From assembly GCA_024275165.1 (NCBI GenBank), contig JAJRZQ010000028.1, positions 1-64,000 on the forward strand: a stretch of DNA of 64,000 nt. The letters are read 5' to 3'. A program made the translations under genes and the position numbers. This DNA comes from a bacterium (lineage in GTDB: Bacteria; SAR324; XYD2-FULL-50-16). The first letter of the stretch is position 1. Each line of letters opens with the position of its first letter. Positions 7,646 through 17,761 of this stretch are shown here, one piece after another. The notes under the pieces were generated by a model that saw only the letters and a program-made list of their open reading frames with translations, was not told the origin of the DNA and did no database searches.

Positions 7646-8944
7646 ATGAAGCAGGGCGCATTGCTGGAAGCCATCATAGAGCTCAGTCACGAAAGAGGGC
7701 TGGATCAAGATGTCATTATCGAGGCATTGGAAGACGCGATTGTCGGGGCAGCTTATAAAAAATATAAAAACTACCGCAATATTGAGGCCCAACTCAATAA
7801 ACAATCCGGTGCCTTGGAACTCATGCACTTCAAAACCGTGGTCGCCGAACTCACGGATATGGATAACCAAATTCTTTTAGAAGATGTATTGGAGTTCGAC
7901 CCCGACGCAGAAGTCGGGGATGAGGTGGAATACCCCATTGATGTGACCGAATTCGCTTCCGTGATCGCCCAGACCTCTCGCCAATTGGTTTTTCAAAAGA
8001 TCAATGAAGCGGAACGAGAGATGGTTTTGGAGAAATACAAAGATAAAATTGGGGAGATTTTACACGGGCAGGTGGCTCGTTTCGAGCGGGGTCGCGTGGT
8101 CGTGATGATCGGCGGCAATGTCGAAGCGATGCTGGAGCGCAACGAACAAATTCCCTTTGAGAAATTACAGCCCGGCGACAACATTCGGGCGATTTTAGTG
8201 GAACTGCGCCCTGAGGGGCGTGGCCCTCAGTTGGTGCTTTCCCGGGCCAACCCCGACTTCTTGATGAAGTTGATCGAGGTCGAGGTTCCAGAGGTTTTTG
8301 ACGGCGTGATTGATGTTATGGGCGCTGCCCGGGAGCCGGGCCGACGCGCCAAACTGGCCGTGCGCAGCAATGACCCGGATGTGGATCCGGTTGGCGCCTG
8401 TGTCGGGGTTCGCGGGAGTCGAATTCAAGCGGTAGTGAGCGAACTCTGCGGTGAGCGCATTGATGTAGTTGAATATTCCGACGATCTCGCGCAGTTTATC
8501 GTCAATGCCTTGGCTCCGGCGGAAATCGCGGAAATGGATTTGGACTTTGAAAACCGAGTCGGCCATATCAAGGTGAATATGGATCAGCTCAGTTTGGCGA
8601 TTGGCAAGCAAGGGCAAAATGTACGCCTCGCCAGCAAGCTCACCAAGGTGGCGCTGAATATTGCGGCTTTTGAACAAGAAGATGTGGTTGACCCCTTTGC
8701 CGAAGCGGAAGCGCGGCATGAGGCACGCCTCGCCGAAGAGGCGGCGCAGAAAAAACTAGCCGCGAGCCCAGAGGCAGAAGATGAACCCGCCCCGGCAAGC
8801 AACCTGGAAAATGCCCCGGTAGAAGGTGAACCCGCCCCGGCAAGCAACCTGGAAAATGCCCCGGTAGAGGATACCCCAGCAGAGGATACCCCTAAGGCAG
8901 CGGAGGGAGAAAACTCTGATACCCAATCAACCCCTGCCGAATAA
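7646..8944 (+). CDS. nusA: Transcription elongation/termination factor NusA
   Basis: A 432-residue NusA. It has the N-terminal RNA-polymerase-binding domain, an S1 domain at about 130-200 (GQVARFERGRVVVMIGG) and two KH domains at about 230-345 (VGACVGVRGSRIQ and SLAIGKQGQNVRLASKL). It lacks the two C-terminal acidic AR repeats of E. coli NusA and instead ends in an Ala/Pro/Glu-rich tail with an internal tandem repeat. ATG 7646 is chosen because it has AGGAAG six bases upstream; an in-frame TTG at 7622 would overlap rimP. NusA binds RNA polymerase and modulates pausing, Rho-dependent termination and antitermination. Confidence 0.95.
   Translation: MKQGALLEAIIELSHERGLDQDVIIEALEDAIVGAAYKKYKNYRNIEAQLNKQSGALELMHFKTVVAELTDMDNQILLEDVLEFDPDAEVGDEVEYPIDVTEFASVIAQTSRQLVFQKINEAEREMVLEKYKDKIGEILHGQVARFERGRVVVMIGGNVEAMLERNEQIPFEKLQPGDNIRAILVELRPEGRGPQLVLSRANPDFLMKLIEVEVPEVFDGVIDVMGAAREPGRRAKLAVRSNDPDVDPVGACVGVRGSRIQAVVSELCGERIDVVEYSDDLAQFIVNALAPAEIAEMDLDFENRVGHIKVNMDQLSLAIGKQGQNVRLASKLTKVALNIAAFEQEDVVDPFAEAEARHEARLAEEAAQKKLAASPEAEDEPAPASNLENAPVEGEPAPASNLENAPVEDTPAEDTPKAAEGENSDTQSTPAE
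8783..8869 (+). repeat. 45-bp tandem repeat in the nusA tail
   Basis: A 45-bp unit at 8783-8827 is followed by a copy at 8828-8869, identical over the 42 bp it covers. Each encodes a 15-residue unit starting E-P-A-P-A-S-N-L-E-N. A shorter repeat of GAGGATACCCC follows at 8867-8891. The nucleotide-level identity points to recent duplication by slippage or recombination in a disordered tail. Confidence 0.9.
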
Positions 8945-8990
8945 GCAGTTACAGCATATTGAGAATGAAAAAGGACGAGGGAGGCGATTT

Positions 8991-11564
8991 ATGAAGGCTC
9001 ATGAACTGGCAAAGGAATATAATATTCCAGCCAAGGATCTGCTTGAGCGGGCCCGTAAGCTAGGAATCGAGGTTAAGAGCCACTTTGCCGCCTTAGACCC
9101 CAAGCAGGTTGAAAAGATAAAAAAATCTTTTCAAGAGCCCGCTAAAATGAAGACGAAGCCGATTAAGGACGCCACTGCCAAAGAGCAGTTGGTGGGGGCG
9201 AGAAAGGTAAGAAAACGCATTTCCGAACCCGAGCCGCGGCGTGTTGCTGAAACGGTTGAACCGACCTTAGAGGAAAAAGAAGAAAAATCAGCTTCTCTAA
9301 AGGAAAAGCCGGTTGAGCCTGTTGCAGAAGAAGCCATGTCGGCCCCGGAAGCGAAGGAAGAGATCCCTGCGAAACCGAGGAAGGAAGAGATCCCTCAGGG
9401 TTTAAGGCCCAATCGAAAGATTAAGGTAATCCGTCAAGCCGCGCCGGAAGAAACCGAAGCCCTCAACGCCGCCGCCGCTTTAGCGGCCAAGGCCGCCCCC
9501 CTGCCGACTCCAGCAGAGCGAGAAGCGTTTGAAAGGAATAAAAAGAAACTCTTGTTGGAAGAGGAAGAGGAAGGGCGCAAGCATATCAAGCGGGCTGGGC
9601 ACGGACACCGCAAAGACAATAAACTCTATAACGACGCAGAGGATTTAGGCGAGGATGAGGTTGCCGGTACGGTGGCGGCGATCATCCCCCCTCTACCGAC
9701 GATCAAAACCTTTACGGCAAGCAACTTTGCGGGCAAGGGTCGAGCCGGTAAATGGGGCAAGCCAAAGGGGCGTGGAGCGAAAAAAGCAAAAAGCACCCAT
9801 GTCTTTAATGAGCGGAAAAAAGAAATTATTTTAAACCAGATGGTTACGGTCAGCGAGTTGGCCGGCGTGATCGGGGTTAAGGTCAATCAATTGCTGCAAA
9901 CCTTAGAGCAACTCGGTAGTGAGGTCACGGCCAACGATGTGATTGACGGGGAAATGGCACAGCTTGTCGCGGCAGAGCATGGGGTTGAAATTCGCAATGA
10001 AATCAAAAGCGTTGAAGACGCTTTGCTCACTACCATCGACGAAGAGCAAGATTTAAAACCTCGCTTCCCCGTGGTGACGGTGATGGGGCATGTGGATCAC
10101 GGTAAAACCTCTTTGTTGGACCGAATCCGTAAAACGAATGTCACTGCCGGCGAGGCGGGAGGGATCACCCAACACATTGGCGCCTATTCGGTGCAAACCT
10201 CTGCAGGGAGGATCACCTTTTTGGACACTCCGGGCCACGAAGCCTTTACGGCCATGCGTGCCCGTGGCGCTACCGCTACGGATATCGTGATTTTAGTGGT
10301 TGCCGCCGACGATGGCCCTCTCCCCCAAACCATTGAGGCCATTAGCCACTCCAAGGCAGCGGGGGTGCCCATTATTGTTGCCATCAACAAGTGTGATAAA
10401 CCCGACGCGACCCCCGACAAGGTGGTGCAGCAGTTGATGGAATATGAATTGATTTCCGAAGATTTCGGCGGGGATACCTCAATGGTGAAGGTCTCTGCCC
10501 ATACCGGTGAAGGGGTGGATAAGTTGCTCGAAATGATCAGCCTACAAGCTGAAATCATGGAGCTGAAAGCCAATTCCTCGCGCCCGGCCGAAGGGGTGGT
10601 CATCGAAGCTCGTCTTGATAAGGGGCGAGGGAATGTATGCACCTTTTTGGTGCAAAAAGGAACCCTAAAAATCGGGGACTGCTTTGTAGCGGGAAACGAG
10701 TTTGGTCGGGTTCGCGCCATGGTGAACGATCAAGGCAAGCAGGTTAAGCAGGCGGGCCCCTCGATTCCCGTAGAAATTGTGGGCCTTAACGGGCTGCCTC
10801 TCGCAGGGGATAACTTCCAGGTTGGAAAAAACGAGAAGATCGTACGGCAAATCGCCGAAACCCGGGCTGCCCATGAAAAGGATCAACGCCAAAGCCAAGC
10901 GGTGGCGGTCAGTTTGGAAAATATTTTTGCCAACGCCGGAGGCGAGGAGCAGAGAAATTTAAACCTGATCATTAAATCCGATGTGGTGGGCAGCATGGAA
11001 GCCTTATCCGAAGCCCTAACCAAGTTGGGCAACGAAAAGGTAGCGGTCAAGGTGGTGCATTCCGCTGTGGGGGCCATCACTCAAACCGATGTGAGCTTGG
11101 CGCAAACCAGTGAAGCGATCATTGTGGGCTTTAATGTGCGGCCCGATACGGCAGCGAAAAAATTGGCCCAGCAAGAAAAGGTAGAGATCAAGCTCTACAG
11201 CATCATCTATGAATGCATTGAAGATGTGACCAAAGCCTTGGAAGGCATGCTCAAGCCCATTGTCCGTGAAGAGATTCAAGGTAAAGCCGAGGTGTTGGAA
11301 ATCTTTACCATTCCCAAGGTGGGGGTGATTGCCGGTTCTAAGGTGATTGAAGGCAAGATTATGCGCGATAACCCAATTCGCGTTTTCCGGGATAATATTT
11401 TGATTCACGATGGCTTTTTGCATAGCCTTCGTCGTTTTCAAGACAATGTCAAAGAGGTGCAAGAGGGCTTTGAATGCGGTATCGGTATCCAATCTTACAA
11501 GGATTTGCGCGCGGGAGATGTATTGGAGTCCTATCTCAGGTTAGAAACCCAGGCAACCTTGTAA
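8991..11564 (+). CDS. infB: Translation initiation factor IF-2
   Basis: An 857-residue IF-2. The N-terminal IF2_N motif (ELAKEYNIPAKDLLERARKLG) is followed by a long charged Glu/Lys/Ala-rich linker to about residue 270, then a second IF2_N domain. The GTPase domain shows G1 GHVDHGKTS near residue 366, G3 DTPGHEAFTAMR and G4 NKCDK. Domains II to IV complete the protein. IF-2 delivers initiator tRNA to the 30S subunit and promotes subunit joining. It lies in the usual place between nusA and rbfA, four bases before the latter. Confidence 0.97.
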   Translation: MKAHELAKEYNIPAKDLLERARKLGIEVKSHFAALDPKQVEKIKKSFQEPAKMKTKPIKDATAKEQLVGARKVRKRISEPEPRRVAETVEPTLEEKEEKSASLKEKPVEPVAEEAMSAPEAKEEIPAKPRKEEIPQGLRPNRKIKVIRQAAPEETEALNAAAALAAKAAPLPTPAEREAFERNKKKLLLEEEEEGRKHIKRAGHGHRKDNKLYNDAEDLGEDEVAGTVAAIIPPLPTIKTFTASNFAGKGRAGKWGKPKGRGAKKAKSTHVFNERKKEIILNQMVTVSELAGVIGVKVNQLLQTLEQLGSEVTANDVIDGEMAQLVAAEHGVEIRNEIKSVEDALLTTIDEEQDLKPRFPVVTVMGHVDHGKTSLLDRIRKTNVTAGEAGGITQHIGAYSVQTSAGRITFLDTPGHEAFTAMRARGATATDIVILVVAADDGPLPQTIEAISHSKAAGVPIIVAINKCDKPDATPDKVVQQLMEYELISEDFGGDTSMVKVSAHTGEGVDKLLEMISLQAEIMELKANSSRPAEGVVIEARLDKGRGNVCTFLVQKGTLKIGDCFVAGNEFGRVRAMVNDQGKQVKQAGPSIPVEIVGLNGLPLAGDNFQVGKNEKIVRQIAETRAAHEKDQRQSQAVAVSLENIFANAGGEEQRNLNLIIKSDVVGSMEALSEALTKLGNEKVAVKVVHSAVGAITQTDVSLAQTSEAIIVGFNVRPDTAAKKLAQQEKVEIKLYSIIYECIEDVTKALEGMLKPIVREEIQGKAEVLEIFTIPKVGVIAGSKVIEGKIMRDNPIRVFRDNILIHDGFLHSLRRFQDNVKEVQEGFECGIGIQSYKDLRAGDVLESYLRLETQATL

Positions 11565-11568
11565 GGGT

Positions 11569-11928
11569 ATGGCAAAGGTTAAAAAAGAGCGGCTGAAAGA
11601 AAATCTTAAGATTCGCTTAGCTCAATTGCTGCATAAAGAGGCTGCCGACCCCCGTTTAGAAGGGGTGACGATCTCTTCGCTTAAACTCAGCCCCGATGGA
11701 GCTTTAGCTACCTGTTTTTTCTCGATTTTCGGTAAAACTCCAGAAGAAGTTCAAAAAATTGAAGCCGCCTTAAACCATTCCTCTGGTTTTTTCCAAAGGA
11801 GGTTGGGGCAGGTGCTGGAAAGCCGGAACACGCCGAGGTTGCATTTTGTTTTTGATAAGGGATTTGATTACAGCAATCAGATTGAAGATGTTTTGATTCG
11901 TTTAAAAAAAGAAGGCGAACTCTCTTAG
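11569..11928 (+). CDS. rbfA: 30S ribosome-binding factor RbfA
   Basis: A 119-residue RbfA with the KH-like fold pattern: LAQLLHKEAADPRLEGVTISSLKLSPD, then a central strand (ALATCFFSIFG) and the C-terminal LHFVFDKGFDYSNQIEDVL, where the family has P-x-L-x-F-x-x-D-x-S/x. RbfA helps 16S rRNA 5'-end maturation and cold adaptation. It is the last gene of the operon. Its 3' end overlaps the first arm of the terminator hairpin. The truB, rpsO and pnp genes that often follow are absent. Confidence 0.93.
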   Translation: MAKVKKERLKENLKIRLAQLLHKEAADPRLEGVTISSLKLSPDGALATCFFSIFGKTPEEVQKIEAALNHSSGFFQRRLGQVLESRNTPRLHFVFDKGFDYSNQIEDVLIRLKKEGELS

Positions 11929-11974
11929 GGAACCTCTACATTTTTCAGAGTTTCCTTAGTTCGCCTTCTTTTTT
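11905..11974 (+). terminator. Strong terminator of the rimP-rbfA operon
   Basis: The perfect 17-bp inverted repeat AAAAAAGAAGGCGAACT (11905-11921) and AGTTCGCCTTCTTTTTT (11958-11974) ends in a run of six T. The first arm lies inside the rbfA coding sequence. The interior (11928-11959) is itself a copy of the dispersed palindromic repeat found elsewhere in the window, so the hairpin is nested. Its U-rich second arm suits plus-strand transcripts. Confidence 0.85.
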
Positions 11975-12069
11975 GTCTCCGCTGTGTTTCCTTTATTTTA
12001 GCGAGATGGATTTTTTTTAGGCAGGCCAAGTTCTAGCTGCATTCTTCACAGGAACTCGCACGAATCAAG

Positions 12070-13992
12070 ATGGAAATTGGAAAAGAATATTACCAGATTT
12101 TCTTTGATCGCATTAGTGACGGCATCTTTGCCATCATGAATGGCAAGATGGCCTTTGCCAATCATGTCTTAGCTAATCTACTCGGCTACAATACCCACGA
12201 AATTATCGGTCTTCCCTTTGAAACTCTCATTGCCCCTGAGCAGGTGGAAGAGGTTCAAGCAAAGTACCTAGCCCGTTTGCAGGGGGAAGAGGTAGCCGAA
12301 CACTATGAAATGCTCTTAATCGGCAAAAAGGGGCAAAGGGTCAGGGGGCAGGTGAACCTTGTCTTGATTCAGTCTCTTGAAGGGCCGATTGTCTTAGGCG
12401 CCTTTAAGGATTTAACGGCCCTGAAAGAGGCTCAAGCGGGTTTGGAACTCTCCGAGCAAGATCTTACCGCCATTTTAAACAATCTTTCGGATGTCTTTTA
12501 CCGGGTGGATAAAGAAGGCATTATTTTAAAGATTTCCCCTTCTTGTTTGGACGCGACGGGTTATCGGCCCGAAGAAATGATCGGTCGGCCCATGACCGAT
12601 TTTTATTTCAATGCCGAGCATCGCGATCGGGTGGCGCAAGCTATTTTGGATCAAGGCGGCAAGGCAACCCAGGTGGAGGCGGCGTTGCGCCGTAAAAACG
12701 GGGAAGCCTATTGGGTTTCGACCAATGCCTATGTACGCTACGATGAGCAAGGCGAGATTTTATATATCGAAGGGATCGCGCGCGATATTTCAGAGAGAAA
12801 AGAATTTGAAGAAAAGCTTAACCGGGCCAAGGAGGCGGCCGAGGCGGCCAATCGGGTTAAGGATTCCTTTGTAGCCACCATGAGCCATGAGCTACGCACC
12901 CCGATGAATGGGGTATTGGGCATGGCTCATTTGCTTTTGTTCAGCGACTTGAATGAAGAACAACGGCAGATGACAGAGACCATTGTTCAGTCCGGCAACG
13001 GCTTGATCAAAATCTTGAATGATATTCTTTCTTTTTCTAAGTTGGGAGCGCATAAGATGCGGGTGCATCTGGCTCACATTCGTTTATCTGAATTGGTGCA
13101 AAATACCCTGCATCTTTTTAGTGGTTCGGCTCAGGTAAAGGGCTTGGAGCTTTCGTTTCAAATTGATCCAAAGCTGGATGCCGTGGTCTCTGGCGATGCC
13201 GAACTGCTGGGGCAAATTCTCTCTAACCTTTTGGCCAATGCGGTGAAATTTACTGAGCAGGGTCAGATTCTGCTCAAGCTTGAGCTGTTAAAGCAAGATT
13301 CCATAACCCAATGGGTTGGCTTTTGTGTGGAAGATACGGGAATCGGAATTGCCGAAGAAAGTTTGGAAGAGATCTTTCATTCTTTTTCCCAGTTGGAGGC
13401 GGCCCACACCCGGAGTCAAGGTGGAACGGGGCTGGGCTTGGCGATTGTGCGCGAGTTGACCCACTTGCTTGGGGGGCAAGTCCGGGTGGAAAGCGCCTTG
13501 TCTCAAGGGAGCCGCTTTTTTTTAAAGATTCCCTTCCAACGGGTTGAAGACGCAGACCTACCTGTTTCCCGTGAAAGGGATTTACAACAAGCGTCACCGA
13601 GGGTTATTTTGCCGCGCCTCTTTGATAAAAAGGTTTTAGTGGTTGAGGATGATCCGGTCAGCCTTCAGGTAGCCTTAAAAATGCTTTCTTTGCGAGGGAT
13701 TCAAGCCGATTTCGCGTGGAATGGGAAAATTGCCTTGCGGCGTTTGGAAAAGCAACGCTACGACCTGATTTTCATGGACTGCATTATGCCGGAACTCGAC
13801 GGCTTAGCCGTTACTCGGGCTTACCGAGAAAGAGAAGCCAAAGATCGGCCTGCTTCTGTTATCATAGCCTTAACCGCTCGGGCCATGCCGGAAGATCAAG
13901 AGGCTTGTTTTCAGGCGGGAATGGATGGGTTTATGAGCAAACCCATTAAACTGGAACAGCTGGATGAGGTGCTGGCTCGTTGGTTTGAGTAG
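12070..13992 (+). CDS. Soluble hybrid sensor histidine kinase (PAS-PAS-HisKA-HATPase-REC)
   Basis: A 640-residue kinase with no membrane segment, so probably cytoplasmic. PAS domains lie at about 8-120 and 140-255. The HisKA box MSHELRTPMNGVLGM has the phosphorylatable His273. The HATPase_c domain shows the N box (NLLANAVKF), D-T-G-I-G-I and GTGLGLAIV. A C-terminal receiver domain (about 520-640) has an acidic pair V-E-D-D and phospho-acceptor Asp570 in LIFMDCIMPELDG. No output regulator gene is adjacent; phosphotransfer would need a separate HPt protein. It begins 95 bp after the rbfA terminator and converges on prfA, six bases away. Confidence 0.92.
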   Translation: MEIGKEYYQIFFDRISDGIFAIMNGKMAFANHVLANLLGYNTHEIIGLPFETLIAPEQVEEVQAKYLARLQGEEVAEHYEMLLIGKKGQRVRGQVNLVLIQSLEGPIVLGAFKDLTALKEAQAGLELSEQDLTAILNNLSDVFYRVDKEGIILKISPSCLDATGYRPEEMIGRPMTDFYFNAEHRDRVAQAILDQGGKATQVEAALRRKNGEAYWVSTNAYVRYDEQGEILYIEGIARDISERKEFEEKLNRAKEAAEAANRVKDSFVATMSHELRTPMNGVLGMAHLLLFSDLNEEQRQMTETIVQSGNGLIKILNDILSFSKLGAHKMRVHLAHIRLSELVQNTLHLFSGSAQVKGLELSFQIDPKLDAVVSGDAELLGQILSNLLANAVKFTEQGQILLKLELLKQDSITQWVGFCVEDTGIGIAEESLEEIFHSFSQLEAAHTRSQGGTGLGLAIVRELTHLLGGQVRVESALSQGSRFFLKIPFQRVEDADLPVSRERDLQQASPRVILPRLFDKKVLVVEDDPVSLQVALKMLSLRGIQADFAWNGKIALRRLEKQRYDLIFMDCIMPELDGLAVTRAYREREAKDRPASVIIALTARAMPEDQEACFQAGMDGFMSKPIKLEQLDEVLARWFE

Positions 13993-13997
13993 GGGAA

Positions 13998-15077
13998 TTA
14001 GGCTTTTGCTTCTTGTTGCAGGAGTTTGGCTTGATGATCCGCGGCTAGGGCATCAATAATTTCGCCTAAATCCCCATTGGACATGATTTCTTCTAAACGG
14101 TACAGGGTCAGGCCAATGCGATGGTCGGTCACGCGCCCTTGGGGATAATTGTAGGTGCGAATTCGCTCGGAGCGGTCTCCACTCCCCACCATGGACTTGC
14201 GCAAAGCCGCCTCTTCATTGCGGGAGGTTTCTGCCTGAATCTCATAGAGTTTTGCCGCTAAATACTTCATCGCCTTTGCTCGGTTTTTGATTTGGCTGCG
14301 TTCTTCTTGGCATTGCACCACCACCCCAGAGGGGAGGTGCGTAATGCGGATGGCCGAATCGGTGGTATTGACATGCTGCCCCCCGGCCCCGCTAGAGCGA
14401 TAGGTATCGATTTTTAAGTCCACCGGATTGATGTCCACCTCGACTTCTTGAGCCTCCGGCAAAACCGCTACCGTGCAGGCAGAAGTATGCACTCGCCCTT
14501 GGGTCTCCGTGGCGGGAACCCGTTGCACCCGATGGGTGCCCGATTCAAACTTCATCTTAGCGTAGATGTTATTTCCTTCGATGCTCGCCACAATCTCTTT
14601 AAATCCCCCGAGATCGGTTTCGTTGATGTCTAAGACCTCGATTTTCCAACCCTTTTTTTCCGCGAAGCGTTGGTACATGCGAAAGAGGTTGGCGGTAAAC
14701 AGGGCGGCTTCTTCCCCTCCCGTACCAGCTCGAATCTCTAAAATGATATTTTTGTCATCGTCGGGGTCTTTGGGGAGCAAGGCGAGCTGGGCCTCTTGCT
14801 GCAAAGCCTCAAGGCGTTTTTTCAGACTGGGAATTTCGCCCTTGGCCATTTCCCGCATTTCTGGGTCTTCTGCCGGGTCGTTGGCAATCGCTTGATTCCC
14901 TGCCAAGTCTTCGGAAACTTGGTGCAATTCTTGATAGAGTTGGGCTAAGGGGGCAAGTTTGGCTTGTTCTTTCGAGAGCTTTTGCAGGCGTTGGGAATCC
15001 CCTAAAACCGTGGGCGAAGAGAGGAGAGCGTTGAGTTCTTCAAAACGGGAAAAAAGCGGCGCAAGTCGATCCAGCAT
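13998..15077 (-). CDS. prfA: Peptide chain release factor 1
   Basis: A 359-residue class I release factor. The catalytic GGQ lies near residue 230 within [14 protein letters not shown] and contacts the peptidyl transferase centre. The upstream [10 protein letters not shown] and [16 protein letters not shown] motifs and the C-terminal [14 protein letters not shown] are all typical of RF1, which reads UAA and UAG. It is last on the minus strand after rho and rpmE. The prmC gene for the GGQ methyltransferase, often adjacent, is not in the window. Confidence 0.96.
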   Translation of the reverse strand: MLDRLAPLFSRFEELNALLSSPTVLGDSQRLQKLSKEQAKLAPLAQLYQELHQVSEDLAGNQAIANDPAEDPEMREMAKGEIPSLKKRLEALQQEAQLALLPKDPDDDKNIILEIRAGTGGEEAALFTANLFRMYQRFAEKKGWKIEVLDINETDLGGFKEIVASIEGNNIYAKMKFESGTHRVQRVPATETQGRVHTSACTVAVLPEAQEVEVDINPVDLKIDTYRSSGAGGQHVNTTDSAIRITHLPSGVVVQCQEERSQIKNRAKAMKYLAAKLYEIQAETSRNEEAALRKSMVGSGDRSERIRTYNYPQGRVTDHRIGLTLYRLEEIMSNGDLGEIIDALAADHQAKLLQQEAKA

Positions 15078-15122
15078 AGGGTAAAGGGGCAGGAGTTGCC
15101 AGGGGCGATATCGCCCTTGGCT

Positions 15123-15335
15123 TTACTTGGGCTGGAAGCCTTGGTATTTCTTTTTGAAACGGTCGATTCGCCCTTCGGTATCAATCAATTTGGATTTGCC
15201 GGTGTACTGGGGGTGGCATTTGGAGCAGATTTCTACTTTGATTTCTTCTTTCATGGTGCTGCCGATTTGAAAGCTAGCGCCGCAACCACAACTATAGGTA
15301 GTCGTGTGGTATGGAGGGTGGATATCTGATTTCAT
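15123..15335 (-). CDS. rpmE: 50S ribosomal protein L31 (zinc-binding type)
   Basis: A 70-residue L31. It has the zinc ligand set C16-x-C18 and C37-x-x-C40 and the conserved start MKSDIHPPYH. The presence of all four cysteines marks the zinc-containing paralogue rather than the zinc-independent one. The order rho, rpmE, prfA on one strand is common in proteobacteria. The 115-bp gap to rho contains the palindrome CCTTAGTCTAAGG, which might be a minor regulatory hairpin. Confidence 0.95.
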   Translation of the reverse strand: MKSDIHPPYHTTTYSCGCGASFQIGSTMKEEIKVEICSKCHPQYTGKSKLIDTEGRIDRFKKKYQGFQPK

Positions 15336-15451
15336 GAAATTGTTCTTTCTAAGGGTTGCCCCAAAATAAGCCGGACTGGCTCGACTTGGAGGGCCTTAGT
15401 CTAAGGTTGGTTAAAAATAATATCTTTTTGCCTAAGTTTGGTCAAGGGAAA

Positions 15452-16798
<1,347 letters not shown>

Positions 16799-16925
16799 GA
16801 GAATTATAAGGTGAGAGTTTGCAGGATATTAAAGATCGGGGAAACGACTTTTAGTCGATAGAACGAATCGAAAATTCAATCGGTGGAGTGGACTCAACCG
16901 AGTCTACCGAAAAATTAACCAAAGT

Positions 16926-16944
16926 AAAAGGCTTGGTCAAGCCT
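16926..16944 (-). terminator. Terminator between the FtsK-like gene and rho
   Basis: Minus-strand AGGCTT-GACC-AAGCCT (16944-16929) is followed by TTT and then ACTTT, starting five bases after the stop of the FtsK-like gene. It separates the 17-21 kb operon from rho. Confidence 0.6.
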
Positions 16945-16948
16945 AGAT

Positions 16949-17761
16949 TTATGCTTCCTCTTGCCCAAAGGGTGTTTTTTTTCTTTTTTCTTCTTCCTTG
17001 CTTTCTTCTCGGTATGCTCTTAATGCTTGATATAGTGGGTCTTCATTCATTTTTTCCGCGTTTTTTTCTCGATCCTCTAAGGGGGAGGATTTTTTTTTGT
17101 TTTTTTGCGATAAATGGATCAGGGGCTCAAAAATACGAGCCCAGGCGTATTGGAGTTGATACCAAAGCGGTTTTACCCCCTCTTTGAGATGGAAGGTTTT
17201 TTTAGCCAAAAAGGCGAAGGCGAGCATCAAGGCGATAAATAAAGCGGGGTCGAGACGAAAGCGGTTGAGATTGAGCGCGACTTGCAAGCTTAAGATGATG
17301 AAGGGGGGCCAAGGGGTTAAATAGGCGCTGAGTTCGCTGCTCGCGCCAGCGCCCCAAAGGCCGACCCAATAGCCCGTATCGCTTTGCAAGAGGTTGAGGA
17401 TCAGGCCGAGCAAGAGGGTTAAGATTAAGTATTCCAGGAGCCCGAAAAAGAATTTAGCGCTGATGGACCCTGCTTGATTCCCCTTAATAAACAACATCCA
17501 CAGGGGAAAAAGATAGGCGCAACGGCCAAAGGCGTCGAAACAAAACCCGGCGATCAAACTGCCGGGGAGCCCCAACCCATTGTGTATCCCTCCGAGGGGG
17601 CTGACTAAGTTGAGCGGACTGGGGTCGTTGCGCCCTTGAAAAAGCAACATGACCAGCAAAAGCAAAGCGAGCCCCACCTGAATCAATTCAACCGGGCGAG
17701 GTAGGGGGACCGCATTCAGGTCTTCTGGGTCGAATTCGACCATGTTGGCAAAACGCTTCAT
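16949..17761 (-). CDS. Stand-alone FtsK-type 4TM membrane domain protein without motor
   Basis: About 270 residues. The stretch beginning N-D-P-S and running through IHNGLGLPGS and FGRCAYLFP aligns by eye with the N-terminal 4TM domain of E. coli FtsK (IHNLGGAPGA and FGVMAYTIP). Four to five hydrophobic segments are followed by a charged Lys/Glu-rich linker. There is no Walker A motor, no gamma domain, and no continuation in the 150 bp before rho, where a terminator lies. ATG 17761 has a nearby GAGG; an ATG at 17803 and one at 17743 are alternatives. The start overlaps the upstream PHP gene by about 70 bp. Full FtsK anchors at the septum; this form could be a divisome scaffold or a degraded paralogue. 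Confidence 0.65.
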   Translation of the reverse strand: MKRFANMVEFDPEDLNAVPLPRPVELIQVGLALLLLVMLLFQGRNDPSPLNLVSPLGGIHNGLGLPGSLIAGFCFDAFGRCAYLFPLWMLFIKGNQAGSISAKFFFGLLEYLILTLLLGLILNLLQSDTGYWVGLWGAGASSELSAYLTPWPPFIILSLQVALNLNRFRLDPALFIALMLAFAFLAKKTFHLKEGVKPLWYQLQYAWARIFEPLIHLSQKNKKKSSPLEDREKNAEKMNEDPLYQALRAYREESKEEEKRKKTPFGQEEA

